Source: Nematopogon swammerdamellus
Taxonomy: Eukaryota; Arthropoda; Insecta; Lepidoptera; Adelidae
Length of the DNA: 64,000 nt
NCBI GenBank assembly: GCA_946902875.1
Contig: OX336348.1
Location: 17,013,741-17,077,740, forward strand
Direction of reading: 5' to 3'
The position numbers were made by a program, and so were the translations under genes. How positions within the stretch are numbered: position 1 is the first letter of the stretch; each line of letters starts with the position of its first letter. Shown here piece after piece: positions 22,011-32,020 of the stretch. The notes under the pieces were generated by a model that was given only the letters and a program-made list of their open reading frames with translations, ran no database searches and had not been told where the DNA came from.

Positions 22011-22377
22011 CAACAGAGCAATGTCAAACTACATACCTCACAAAATTAAAAGATTCCCTCCTTTGGGGCTGTTATTGTTATTCCAAGAAAGGAAGTAGCC
22101 TTCCCCCCGCTGAATAGCCGAGCTTATGTTTTCGAGAGATCGTACAGGGTTGTTTCTGATGCACATTTTTTTCACATCAGCTGATGCTGCTGCTAATGCT
22201 GATATTTTATCATTGACATCAGCGGATGCTACTTATTTTATTTAAAAAAAGGTAAAATACTGAACTATATGAATATTATGAATTTATATCCAAAGTTTTT
22301 GTTGGTATTGAAATAAAAGATTGTGTTTTAATAATTTTGTGACATTTAATAAAACCAGCACCAGTTTAGTAATTATC
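22011..22377. other. Gene-free, unassigned
   Basis: Contains GCTGATGCTGCTGCTAATGC and AT-rich DNA. No exon supported. Confidence 0.35.
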
Positions 22378-22410
22378 ATGTTTTTATTTTTATATGTTAG
22401 TACTAAGCAT

Positions 22411-22686
22411 CTCTCCCCATGCATGTCGTAAAAGGCGACTAAGGGATAAGGACAAGATGCCGCGCTAAAGGGCGACAGGCTCGCCACCTCTCACCTTGGC
22501 ACGGTGCTTCCACCGAGTCATGCAGCAGGTGGGTCTTCGTGCCTTACTTGCTGCTTGATCGATTGAATCTTGTTCGAATACTTTGCGAAACGTGGTGGTC
22601 GTTGTTGTGCTGTAATTTACCAGAGTTATTGCAGCACAGCACCGATTACTCTGCTTACCCCGATTGTCGGGATTCAGCGTGTGTGA
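22411..22686 (+). mobile_element. W element, 5'-truncated, inserted in T
   Basis: Lacks about the first 45 bp of W. A 20-bp duplication (TATATGTTAGTACTAAGCAT) flanks it at 22391-22410 and 22687-22706. A long duplication is as expected for target-primed reverse transcription. Confidence 0.9.
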
Positions 22687-22771
22687 TATATGTTAGTACT
22701 AAGCATGTACTCGCTTTTTATATTTCTTCATTAGAGACAAATGCACAGTCGAAAATGAAGAGAAAAAATAC

Positions 22772-22846
22772 GTCCCGACCAGGAATCGAACCTGGAACTC
22801 CCGCTTGAGCTGCCAGCGCGTTACCAATTCCGCTACCGGGCCGCCG
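22772..22846 (-). repeat. tRNA-like block of T element (not a functional tRNA)
   Basis: On the - strand: GGTAGCGGAATTGGTAACGC, GCTGGCAGCTCAAGCGGGAG and GGTTCGATTCC (B box). The acceptor ends do not pair well and copies are dispersed in T elements, so it is a SINE-type head or tRNA relic. Confidence 0.7.
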
Positions 22847-22951
22847 ACGTATTTCTTCAAATTTTCGAACCGTTGCTTGCATTTTTCTAGTAGGTATGTC
22901 GCATATTCCTGCGTTCAGTCAACTTGCACGATTCAATATTCAACCTTATGC

Positions 22952-23763
22952 CAGGCCTTCGTCACTCGCTCAAGGTCGCGAGTTAAATGCCTACCGCTTG
23001 GCGTAGCGGCTAATCTACAATTAACAGTGGGCTGCCGCTATCCAGCCAGACCGGGCGCGTGGCGCTTTCGAATTTATAAAATGTCGAAATCACGTAAATA
23101 TTGTGCAGTGGACGGGTGCAAAAGTCAACAGACAAATGAAAACTTGTCTTTTTTTTCATTGCCGAGAGACGAAGAAAGGTAAGTGTTTTGTTTAGTAACA
23201 TTTTGATTTATTTCTAGTAATTTATTTATTCATATAGTAGGAGGTCATTGATTTAAAATGATATTATTATATTGCCAATAACATTAGTTAGATAACGCCG
23301 AACAGCGTGGTGTGTATGGCCTAATTCGTATAAGGATAATAGGTACATTGTAGATGATCATTGATAATTAAATTTATTGATCAAACAAAACTATCACTGG
23401 AAGGTTGCACGCAATGCACGCTTCGATGTGAGAAACTAATTGTGACGCTAACGCATGCATGAATTTGCCGTAGCTAAATATCATATCGTTGGTAGCTAGA
23501 ACGATAAAAGTTGGTAGGTATCATCTTCAATTTATTCCTCACAATAAGACAGCACAAAGACAGCCCTTAACGCGCTGAACGACGCGCTTTCGAGATAGAG
23601 TTACACGACAGAAAGAGAAGCGAAATGTAGGCGGTTATCGTGGTTAGGCATGCAGCTCTGTGCGAGTCAATTTGTACTTTATCGCGTCGTCGCAGAGTAG
23701 CTATTTCTTTGTGAGTGTTTGTACAGAGCAGCTTCTGTACGGAGTACTCTTTTCTATTCTGTG
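22952..23763 (+). mobile_element. 812-bp insertion carrying a THAP first exon
   Basis: The T element is cut at CTTATGC, duplicated at 22945-22951 and 23764-23770. An empty site with the uninterrupted sequence GACGACAGCATAAGGTTCAA (opposite strand) exists near 38427-38446. The insert begins CAGGCCTTCGTCACTCG and ends TCTATTCTGTG: CA...TG ends but no longer terminal inverted repeat seen. Inference: a deletion derivative of a THAP-transposase (P-element-like) transposon, or a captured gene start. P elements normally make 8-bp duplications; here 7 are perfect and the eighth differs. Confidence 0.75.
23081..23178 (+). CDS. THAP-domain protein, first coding exon
   Basis: ATG at 23081 opens a 32-codon exon reading MSKSRKYCAVDGC, then NLSFFSLPRDEE. 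C8 and C13 fit the first pair of the C2CH THAP zinc finger, and the FFSLPRDEE stretch matches the conserved segment that follows. The second pair (C-x2-H) would lie in the next exon. The exon ends AG|GTAAGTG at 23178, a strong donor, leaving phase 2. THAP domains bind DNA; they occur in host factors and at the N-terminus of P-element transposases. No downstream THAP exon is seen before the insertion ends at 23763, so this copy is probably non-functional or splices to something outside. Confidence 0.85.
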
Positions 23764-23803
23764 CTTATGCTGTCGTCACCAAAGTCGTATTTGGCATCGG
23801 ACA

Positions 23804-23918
23804 CTAGAAGTTGCCTTGGGATTTTAATATTATGTTTTTATTTTTATATGTTAGTACACGCTTAGTACTAACATATAAACATAAAAACATAATATTAAAA
23901 TCCCAAGGCAACTTCTAG
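23804..23918. repeat. Near-perfect palindrome at the T element end
   Basis: Arms of about 54 bp (CTAGAAGTTGCCTTGGGATT outward, reverse complement to 23918) meet at a ~4-bp centre near 23858-23861, with one visible mismatch (TATTTTTATA versus TATGTTTATA). Confidence 0.9.
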
Positions 23919-24209
23919 TAATTGAATGGAACTTTGATTTGGAACTGTATGTGCTGCTTTTTTTCTGCTTCGAGTCTGTTCCGAGAAGGTTTGTAAATTA
24001 TATTCACGACTCGAACATCAGCATCGATAAATCGAAAATGATGCTGAAGTTCCGCGGATGCTGATGCTGATGTTCGCAACAAACCTAGATCGTACGCCGG
24101 ACACCTCCATAAGGTTCGCTATTCGCTCAGTTGACTTTTGGCCTCCTATAAATTACGCCAAAAACTATTGCAGCAGTGGGCCAACTGCTTTTAACCGACT
24201 TCAAATAAA
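23919..24209. other. Gene-free, unassigned
   Basis: Includes CATCAGCATCGATAAATCGA and GATGCTGATGCTGATG. No exon supported. Confidence 0.35.
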
Positions 24210-24556
24210 AACAGACCAAGTGCGAGTCGAAATCGCGCACCGAGGGTTCCGTATCGCCATGTCATGGTCAGCGCTACTCGTCATCTATGTATTAGTTAAA
24301 ATGCTTCATACTCTTTTCGGTAGATGGCGCGCATACGCTTTTTAGTTTCTTGTATTCGGGTACCACCGTGATTTTTTTTACTTTTTCTTATTTTTATTAT
24401 TTGTTGTTATATCGGCCATAATAAATAACACATATTCTGTGAAAATTTCAACGGGGTACCTTTTACGGTTCAAGAGATACAGCCCTCGGACAGACAGACA
24501 GACAGACAGACGGCGTAGGCGATAGGGTCCCGTACCAGATACGGAACCCTAAAAAA
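24210..24556 (+). repeat. repP, full length
   Basis: From CAGACCAAGTGCGAGTCG to CCAGATACGGAACCCTAAAA, including the CAGA tract and terminal hairpin. Confidence 0.85.
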
Positions 24557-24759
24557 TTATTTGCGGTCGCGCAACCGACACATCGCCGTCTTTTTATTAG
24601 CACTGAATATAATTTTTGTATTATTATTTTACAAATTTTGCGGACGAATTTAGATTTTGGTTCGGTGGCGAAAGTATAATGCGTTCACGTCGTGAACGGG
24701 TACGGCGCCGCGTGCTTTTCGGTGCGGCGTTTCTCAAACTGTTTTGGGAAGAGAAACTT

Positions 24760-25046
24760 TTTTTTTATGTAAACTGACGCGGTTGGCTACATCACCTACA
24801 ACATCCGTGATGTCAGCCCATAACACCTGGCGAAACTTTTACGACATGCACGGTGAGAGACGCAGTGGGGCTATTCTTTCCTTTAATGTTATTATTGTGT
24901 TTTTATACATACATACCTACCACACACGCTGTATCCCGACAGTCAGGGTAAGCAGAATAATCGGTGTTGCGCTGCAAGAACTCTGGAAAATTGCAACACA
25001 GCATCGACCACCACGCTATAACTATCAAGCAGCAAGTAAGGCACAA
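24760..25046 (-). mobile_element. SINE-A/W rearranged fragments
   Basis: 24765-24835 is the SINE-A 3' end (GGCTACATCACCTACAACAT), abruptly joined to the W head (TTTTACGACATGCACGGTGA). 24919-25046 is the W 3' part (CACACACGCTGTATCCCGAC to CAGCAAGTAAGGCAC). Confidence 0.7.
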
Positions 25047-26110
25047 AGAATTTTTTATTCTATTCTCGAAAAGAGAAACTAAAGTCTGTTCATTCATTTT
25101 GTGTGTAGTCACTTGCGAAAATCGTACACGCTGTCCTTGTCTAACACATTTGAATTTGCCCTTTTCCAATGCCATACAACAGTGTATCGGAACCGAAACG
25201 CAAAAAAACTCGCAGCGGCGCTTTCGACGTTATACAGACCGCGCGCGAGCTCCGAGGAAGTTTAAGGAATGTTGACGTAATAACCTAGTGCAGTGATTTA
25301 GTCGATATTACGTTATCGATATTAATTTTCTCCCTGTTCTCATTGCTCGTGCTCGCAATTTCTTCTTCATCCATATTAAATGTCTATTTGTACACACAAA
25401 ATGAAGTCCGGTAATAACTTAAAGAGTAACGAATTAACATGCGATTGACTAATACGCGCGCATATTACGAATACGGCATCGATAAGCGTGCTCTCGCGTC
25501 AAGGCCAACACTCGTACTGGGAGCGCGCGGGGTGTGAAGCGACGGTCGGGAGGGGCGCACACCCGCCCGCTTCCCCAGCCCCCGATTCCTCGGAGCTCGC
25601 GCGCGGACTGTACTTTTGGGTGACTGCATACAATAAGTACATAGACTGGTGACCGACGTACCAAGTCTTTCTTCTTTCAGCGGATAGGGCTAGCCATTCA
25701 ATGGGGCAACGCAGCCAGCGGGTACCGTGGCGGAGTGGATTGAGTTGGACGAAATTTGTTACTTACAGTAAGACTAACATGTAATTATTTAGTTTTTATT
25801 ATTTATTAGGTTAATTTTATTTAATTAGGTTTACTCACTGTTGTATTGATATCAAGTTGTATTTTGTATTAACTGTTATGTGTTTTTTCTTCATTCAATA
25901 AAAGTTCATTCATTAGTACATAGAACTATAGCTATGTCGATAACAGACGCACTGCCCAAACTGCCCACGTCAATGAAACTAACCTGTGTAAGAGAGACAA
26001 CTAGAGAAATATATTTTCGCAAGTGTCTTCGTAAAATAAACGGACTATATGGTGTCCAAATTACTTTTCTGTGGAAATGAAAATGAAATGAAGGAACATT
26101 AAGTCCACTT
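25047..26110. other. Gene-free stretch with GC-rich patch and LINE-like 3' end
   Basis: 25485-25620 is GC-rich (GAGCGCGCGGGGTGTGAAGC), single-copy here and possibly a promoter or first exon, but no splice or coding evidence. 25780-25925 looks like a LINE 3'UTR (TCATTCAATAAAAGTTCATT). Confidence 0.4.
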
Positions 26111-26255
26111 TTTTATGGAAACTGACTTGGTTGGCTACATCACCTACTACATCCGTGTTGCCGGCCCATAACAACTAGGTGCCGTGTCAGTGCTTCTCTT
26201 TGGTCGTGCCGGCTACACAAAACTGGCCGCAAAACACGAACTGTTTGCATAGATT
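26111..26255 (-). mobile_element. SINE-A 3' fragment
   Basis: TATGGAAACTGACTTGGTTG to AACTGTTTGCATAG. Several small deletions; an old copy. Confidence 0.75.
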
Positions 26256-26589
26256 CGTTGGAAAAGTTTGAAAAGCGCTGGCTCCGGATGTATTCGACCT
26301 GTGATCCCCCCCTTAGCAATATAGGGGGCGGCGGCCCTCCCCTCGCGGCAGGGGGAGGGGACACGAGGAAGCAGGGTTGCCAATGGAGGGACAACGTTTT
26401 ACTTTGAGCTGTAGTTTAGAAAGAAAGGCAAAATGAAATGGTTTATCTATCACTTACAATATAAATGTATAACCGTAGAGATTTATTTAACACAATAATA
26501 ACGTCACTGTCGACGACTAATAAAAGTCGAAATATTATGTAAAATATGTATTTTTTAATTTATTACGTGCAAAATATATATTAGGTATA

Positions 26590-26785
26590 AAAACCGTGTG
26601 AGGCCAATGGTACTTAAAAATAACAGCCCCACTGCGTCCCTCCACGTGCATATCGTAAAAGGCGACTAAGGGATAAGGACGAGATGATGCCGCCGTGCTA
26701 AAGGGCGACAGGATTGCCACCTCTCACCTTGGCATGGTCCTTCCACCGAGTCGTGCAGCAGGTGGGTCTTTGTGCCTTACTACCC
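26590..26785 (+). mobile_element. W element, 3'-truncated
   Basis: GTGTGAGGCCAATGGTACTT, CATATCGTAAAAGGCGACTA and CGTGCAGCAGGTGGGTCTTT. Ends at ACTACC. Confidence 0.75.
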
Positions 26786-26821
26786 CGAACACCAATACTA
26801 CTATCACTTAGTCTACATTCA

Positions 26822-26942
26822 TACATGCATAGCGTCACGCCTGTTTCCCAGTGGAATAGGCAGAGACAACGGATCTCCACGTGCCACGATCCTGATCCTG
26901 ACACACCTCTGCCGCCTCTTCCGCTCTCATAATGAATGTTCT
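26822..26942 (+). repeat. repX copy
   Basis: GCGTCACGCCTGTTTCCCAG to CTCATAATGAATGTTCTTC. Related copies: 36957-37070, 51378-51505, 58545-58625 and, in reverse, 34300-34390. Not classified. Confidence 0.7.
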
Positions 26943-27286
26943 TCATACACGCAAAACAATTTTAAAAAATTAATTCGTTTATATTGCTCCCTGGCGAGTG
27001 CCAACCCTATGTCTAGAGTAGGGCGAGAGAGAGAGGGTAGATACAAGCACTCTATACGTGCGATAGAGATGTAGTATATCTATATGTCAGCTGATATCGA
27101 GTCAAATACTTGGAGCCAGATTCTGTAAATACAAAACAATATGAGTTTAAAAACATATTTATAAGTACCACGTAGTGACAATACTTAAACTATTATTTGT
27201 ATAGTACTAAATACGTTTAGTTAAATAAGTAGTTCGTGTTAATGTAGATACATTAAAATTTAATTCAAAAATAAGAAAAAATAAAA

Positions 27287-27533
27287 AAATCGCGGGGGTC
27301 CCGTTATTATGGCCCATATAACATAATAAAAAAAATAAGAAAAAGTAAAAAGTTTACGGGGTCCCCGAATACAAGAAACTAAAAAGTATGAAGCATTTTA
27401 ACTAATCATTAATTTTAACTAATATGACGCAATTTATAGAACACGCCATAGACGGCGTGAGTGGCGCTGGTCATGACATGGCGATACGGAACCCTCGATG
27501 CGCGAGTTCAACTCGCACTTGGCCGTTTTTTTT
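27287..27533 (-). repeat. repP, inner part
   Basis: GCGGGGGTCCCGTTATTATG to CAACTCGCACTTGGCCG. The CAGA end is missing and a short segment is duplicated (two GGGGTCCC blocks). Confidence 0.75.
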
Positions 27534-28410
27534 TAAAGTCGGTACAATGTTTTTTAAAACAGTTTTTTACGCTTTCGTTCTCTCCATACGCCCGTCTACT
27601 AAACTCTATGCAAATAGGAAATAAAATACTTGACATTCTGATATTTTAGGATGTCAGTTTATAATGGCCTTGTGTATCCGGTTTTGTAGGTCTTCACTTT
27701 AACTGGCGGTTGTGTAACCAAACATATTATGCAGTATATATTTTGTAGAGTTACGTGCACCATTGTCGATGCAGTTTGTACCTAAACGCTGAAGCATTAA
27801 GGCTGCTTTTGGTTTGATAATGTTTCTCTTGTTACTTGCATCAGTAGGTAGTACTCGACTACCATGATATTCAGATAACTGAAAATGAAACTCTGGTAAG
27901 TAAGTACGATCGCATCCGAAAGTGGAAATACTCTAATTATCCCCTATGGGTTTTAAAATGTATTAGAATTTTTAGTATTATTTATTTATATTTCTCTTAT
28001 TCTTTATTAACACATTTTCTTTTCATATCAATTTTAATTTTTTTTTTATAAACTATAAATTAAAATCTAAAATTGGTATAAAAAACAAATGGAGTTTCCA
28101 CCACCGGCGGCGGCGGCGGGGCAGACCCAGGCTACCGACGGTCGGGTCCCAAAGAGAGAAACCTCCGGACGAATTTATATTATTATTATTTTATTTTTAT
28201 TAATAATTCTTTTTGTTTTCGATTTTGATTCGAGTTTGTATTTTATATTTTAAATAAATTAAATGTATAAAGAGTAAAATATTAGATCAAATAAAGAAAA
28301 TAAGAAATAATAAAAATCTAATAGAATTTAATGCACTATTAGCTCTTAATTGCACACTAAACGAAAGATAACAAAACATACAAGGTGCGCAAAAACGAAC
28401 TTATGAAGAA
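27534..28410. other. Gene-free stretch
   Basis: AT-rich with a GC-rich island at 28098-28170 (CCGGCGGCGGCGGCGGGGCA). No exon recognised. Confidence 0.4.
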
Positions 28411-28790
28411 AAACCGGCCAAGTGTGCGTCGGAACTCGCGCACCGAGGGTTCCGTATCGCCATGTCATGGTCAGCGCCACTCACGCCGCCGTCTATGGCG
28501 TGTTTTATGAAATGCTTCATATTAGTTAAAATTCATTATTAGTTAAAATGCTTCATACTCTTTTAGTTAGATGGCGCGCATACACTTTTTAGTTTGTTAT
28601 ATAGGGACCCCCGCAAATTTTTTTCTTTTTCTTATTTTTTTATTACACATTCTGTGAAAATTTCAACAAGCTACCTATTACGGTTCAAGAGATACAGCCC
28701 TCGGACAGACAGACGGACAGACAGACAAACAGACGGCGGCGTAAGCTTAGTAATAGGGTCCCGTACGACGGATACGGAACCCTAAAAATA
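28411..28790 (+). repeat. repP, full length
   Basis: From ACCGGCCAAGTGTGCGTCGG to GGATACGGAACCCTAAAAAT. The terminal hairpin is present. Confidence 0.85.
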
Positions 28791-28892
28791 CAAGCAACCT
28801 GTTTTTGTTTGTTTTTGCTCTCTCATAAAAATGGTAATACATGGAAGCTTCAAACTTAGTGTGATGATTGTGCCAACTCTAAGGTAAAACTC

Positions 28893-28968
28893 GGGGGTGA
28901 AATTGGCTGCGCCTGAGGTTGCGACCTCGGACAGAGCCATCCAGTTCGGTAGCAATAAAAAAAAACAA
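28893..28968 (+). mobile_element. LINE 3'UTR tail
   Basis: GGTGAAATTGGCTGCGCCTG to GTAGCAATAAAAAAAA, the same 3' end as the LINE at 41930-42152. Confidence 0.7.
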
Positions 28969-28980
28969 AAAACAATAAAA

Positions 28981-29683
28981 GACCGGCCAAATGTGAATCG
29001 GGCTCGCTATCTAAGGATCCCGAACGGAATGAAAGGGAACACCGTTTTTAGGTTTCCGTATCCCGTACGGAAGCCTATTACTAAGCCTACGTCTGTCCGT
29101 CTGTCCGAGGCCGTAATAGCTAACCCGTTGAAATTTTTACAGAATTTTTTTTTTTTTTTTTAATACTAAGCGCGACATGTGGCGCCGAGTCACCCATAAG
29201 GTGTCTAGCGACGCCCATGGACATTCGGACGCAGGCGGGGGCTGCGAATGCCATGCCGGCCTGACAGGTGCCCATTCGCGCCTCTCTTGAAGGACCCGAG
29301 ACTATACTTGGGGGGAAATATGTGGGCAGGTAGAGCGTTCCAGAGTTTGCCGGTTCTGTGGAGAAAGGATCTGCAGAACCGATTTGTACGCATCCGCGGT
29401 AATTCCAAGAATATGTGTTATTATGGCCGATGTAACAACAAATAATAAAAATAAGAAGAAGTAAAAAAATCACGGGGGTTCCAATAGAAGAAACCAAAAA
29501 AGTGTATGCGCGCGCGCCTTCTACCGAATAGATTATGAAGCATTTTAACTAATCATTACATTTAACTAATATGAAGCATTTCCTAACACGCCATAGATGG
29601 CTCGAGTGGCGCTAACCATGACATGGCGATAAGGAACCCTCGGTGCGCGAGCTCGACTCGCGTTTGGCCGGTTTTTGGTAATT
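28981..29683 (-). repeat. repP interrupted by a LINE tail
   Basis: 29048-29141 and 29403-29683 are contiguous in other repP copies. The break falls in TTTTACAGAAT/AGAATATGTG, giving a short AGAAT duplication. 28981-29040 is an adjoining degenerate repP start. Confidence 0.8.
29142..29402 (-). mobile_element. Jockey-like LINE 3' end inside repP
   Basis: On the - strand: RTNRFCRSFLHRTGKLWNAL, PAHIFPPKYSLGSFKR, then a 3'UTR and poly-A. A related copy lies at 39010-39225. Confidence 0.85.
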
Positions 29684-29689
29684 GCATAA

Positions 29690-29772
29690 CACAAAAAATA
29701 ATAATACATATATTGTGTGGGTCGTCTGGAACCCTCGGTGCGCGACTCCGACTCGCACTTGGCCGTTTTTTG
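29690..29772 (-). repeat. repP end fragment
   Basis: GGAACCCTCGGTGCGCGACT followed by CCGACTCGCACTTGGCCG. An independent truncated copy. Confidence 0.65.
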
Positions 29773-30089
29773 TTTTGTTTTGTCGCGTTCAGCAATGCAA
29801 TCTATAAGGAAGATCCGGGCAGGCAAACACTACATACTTATATACCATATTATAATAATACGAATCTACAAGTGAGGAAAAAAAAAAGGGAAAATTAGTT
29901 ACGGTATAATTTCTTCAACTACTCTTTCAACGAATTTTATGTTTGGTAGTGACACGGACGTATAGCTGCTAACGAGAACAGTGACGTGGAATCTCTAGAA
30001 TATTATTATTAGATAAATATTATTATTATATATATATATATATAAATAAAATTTATCACTTTCTTACTGTTAATTAGAATTTAGGTTAA

Positions 30090-30522
30090 GAGGTTTCATA
30101 TGGCAAAACAAAATTTCGAGTCGGCGGCGGCACTGAGCAATCGAGCGCAGTGCGCTCGTTATATGGGCAATTTTGTAGTTTTTGTTTGATTAAAAATTAT
30201 TAGGATTTGTTTTTTTTTTTTTCAAATAATGCTGCTTTAGTGTCTAGAAAATTAAATTCCCTTTACAATGACGTATATTTTATTCCAAAATAATTATCCA
30301 GTATGGAGCTAGCTCGACATAAGAAGTTAAAATAGAGTCACATTCAGAAATTTTTTTCACCATGAAAAAATACTGTAAATTTAAAACGCCTGCTTTTAAA
30401 AGTGTTTAGTACATATTATCTAGTTTAAAAAAAAGAAATTCATATGTACTTCATAGGACTAAATTTTTGTTTTTAGTTTTAAAAAATATAACAATTTTCG
30501 TTGTTTTGCCATATGAATCCTC
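30090..30522. mobile_element. MITE flanked by TTAA (piggyBac-like)
   Basis: TTAA at 30086-30089 and 30523-30526. Terminal repeats GAGGTTTCATATGGCAAAAC and the inverse of GTTTTGCCATATGAATCCTC match over ~30 bp with one substitution. The 433-bp interior is AT-rich without a transposase. TTAA target specificity is a piggyBac hallmark. Confidence 0.75.
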
Positions 30523-30569
30523 TTAAGCTTAAAATCAGCGATTGCTACTTAAATAAGCTATCATGGCTG

Positions 30570-30690
30570 CGCTTAACCTTGTCGGTACATTGTAACATAC
30601 ATAAGGTTATTTATTATATATTATTAGTACCTAATTTGTTTTGTTTGCATGCTGTATACATATAATAAAGTTTCATTTCATTTGATTATC
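30570..30690 (+). mobile_element. LINE 3' end
   Basis: GCTTAACCTTGTCGGTACAT to AATAAAGTTTCATTTCATTT: 3'UTR with polyadenylation signal and TTTCA tail. Confidence 0.5.
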
Positions 30691-30829
30691 ATCACTATTG
30701 CGAAGAGGAAGGCCGAAGGATATTATGAGCTACAACTGGGTCGAGTGGGTCAAGTAGCTTTCGCCGTCTAAAACCATAGAAACTTCATAAAAGCGGTGCA
30801 TAGTAGCATTAACTCAGTGTTACCGTTAA

Positions 30830-31606
30830 GACGAGACGGAAGATAACTTACATACATATCACACACGCTGAATCCCGACGATCGGGGTAAGCAGAGTAAT
30901 CGGTGTTGTGCTGCAAGAACTCTGGTAAATTGCAGCACAACACCGACCACCACGTTTCGCAAAGTATTCGAACAAGATTAAATCGATCAAGCAGCAAGTA
31001 AGGCACGAAGACCCACCTGCTGCATGACTCGGTGGAAGTACCGTGCCAAGGTGAGAGGTGGCGAGCCTGTCGCCCTTTAGCACGGCATCTTGTCCTTATC
31101 CCTTAGTCGCCTTTTACGACATGCACGGGGAGAGATGCAGTGGGGCTATTATTTTTAAGTACCGGGCCCACACGGTACCCGAACCCACACGGAAGTTAAC
31201 TTTCTCCATACAAAATCGTCTTTCGGCATTTATGTTTTTTACCACCCTAAACCTTATCCGATTTTTACAATTATTTTTTTGTTGTAATAAGGACAGTCGA
31301 ATGTACGTTCCTGTCTTTTTATTTTTTGAATATCTAACTAAAGTGATGACTAAATAAAGCCTAATGAACTTCATGAATTAAAAAAATAAGAAATTCAATT
31401 TTTTTCGGTCGAAATACAAATTTTTAGCTCCGGTGTCGTATGTTTCATTTAAACAAAAAACGTAGTACGTAGTACAGGAACGTAGATTGAACTGTCCCTC
31501 AGACAAAAAAAAAATTGTAAAAATCGGATAAGGTTTAGGGGGCTATATAATAAACATAAATGCCGAAAGACGATTTTGTATGGAGAAAGTTAACTTCCGT
31601 CTCGTC
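30830..31606. mobile_element. Long-TIR MITE flanked by TTAA, with W inside one TIR
   Basis: TTAA at 30826-30829 and 31607-31610. The left end GACGAGACGGAAG and right end CTTCCGTCTCGTC are inverted. The arms continue for about 120 bp (GTTAACTTTCTCCATACAAA against TTTGTATGGAGAAAGTTAAC). The left arm is split by W (30849-31190). No transposase is encoded. Confidence 0.8.
30849..31190 (-). mobile_element. W element inserted in a MITE terminal repeat
   Basis: Flanked by GGAAGATAACT (30838-30848) and GGAAGTTAACT (31191-31201), an 11-bp duplication with one change. The intact right TIR shows the pre-insertion sequence. Full W body, reverse orientation. Confidence 0.85.
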
Positions 31607-31709
31607 TTAAGGTTGGCCATGTGATTTTTGTCCTTGTGCCTAGCCTGCCTGCCTACCTTACCTTAATATGCCTACTGAAGTAAATTTTAGTTAAAATATT
31701 CCTACTTTT

Positions 31710-32020
31710 CTATTCCGTTAAGTTCGGTGTAGCCGGCGCACAAACATAGAGAAGCACTGACACGGCACCTAGCTTACCAATGTGCGGTTTGGTTTGGTTT
31801 AATTATTAATCGCAGGCAAATGCATTTTGTTCTTGAATTTGTCATCTTACATTCCGAATAGCATTAAAAACGATGACTAGGACTGCACAGAACCAAGAGA
31901 AAAGAAAAACAAATGAAACTGTCATATACTTAAAGATCCTACTACCTGCTGCTACTGTGATGGGCTGACATAACGGACGTTGTAGATGAAGTTTGCTGTG
32001 TATCAGATTCCATAAAAAAA
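31710..32020 (+). mobile_element. SINE-A 3' half, interrupted
   Basis: TAAGTTCGGTGTAGCCGGCG to about 31780, then ~175 bp of foreign sequence, then GATGGGCTGACATAACGGAC to poly-A at 32018. The insert is not identified. Confidence 0.65.

Larger units (their letters stand above)
22378..23918 (-). mobile_element. T element with two insertions
   Basis: The backbone is 22378-22410, 22687-22951 and 23764-23860, matching the T copies at 38113-38650 in reverse. It holds a W insertion (22411-22686), a tRNA-like block (22772-22846), an 812-bp THAP-bearing insertion (22952-23763) and an inverted duplication of one end (23804-23918). Confidence 0.8.

Noticed and set aside
25449..25664. GC-rich ORF of 71 codons
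   Set aside because: GC-rich DNA is poor in stops by chance; no domain. Kept only as a possible promoter-like patch.
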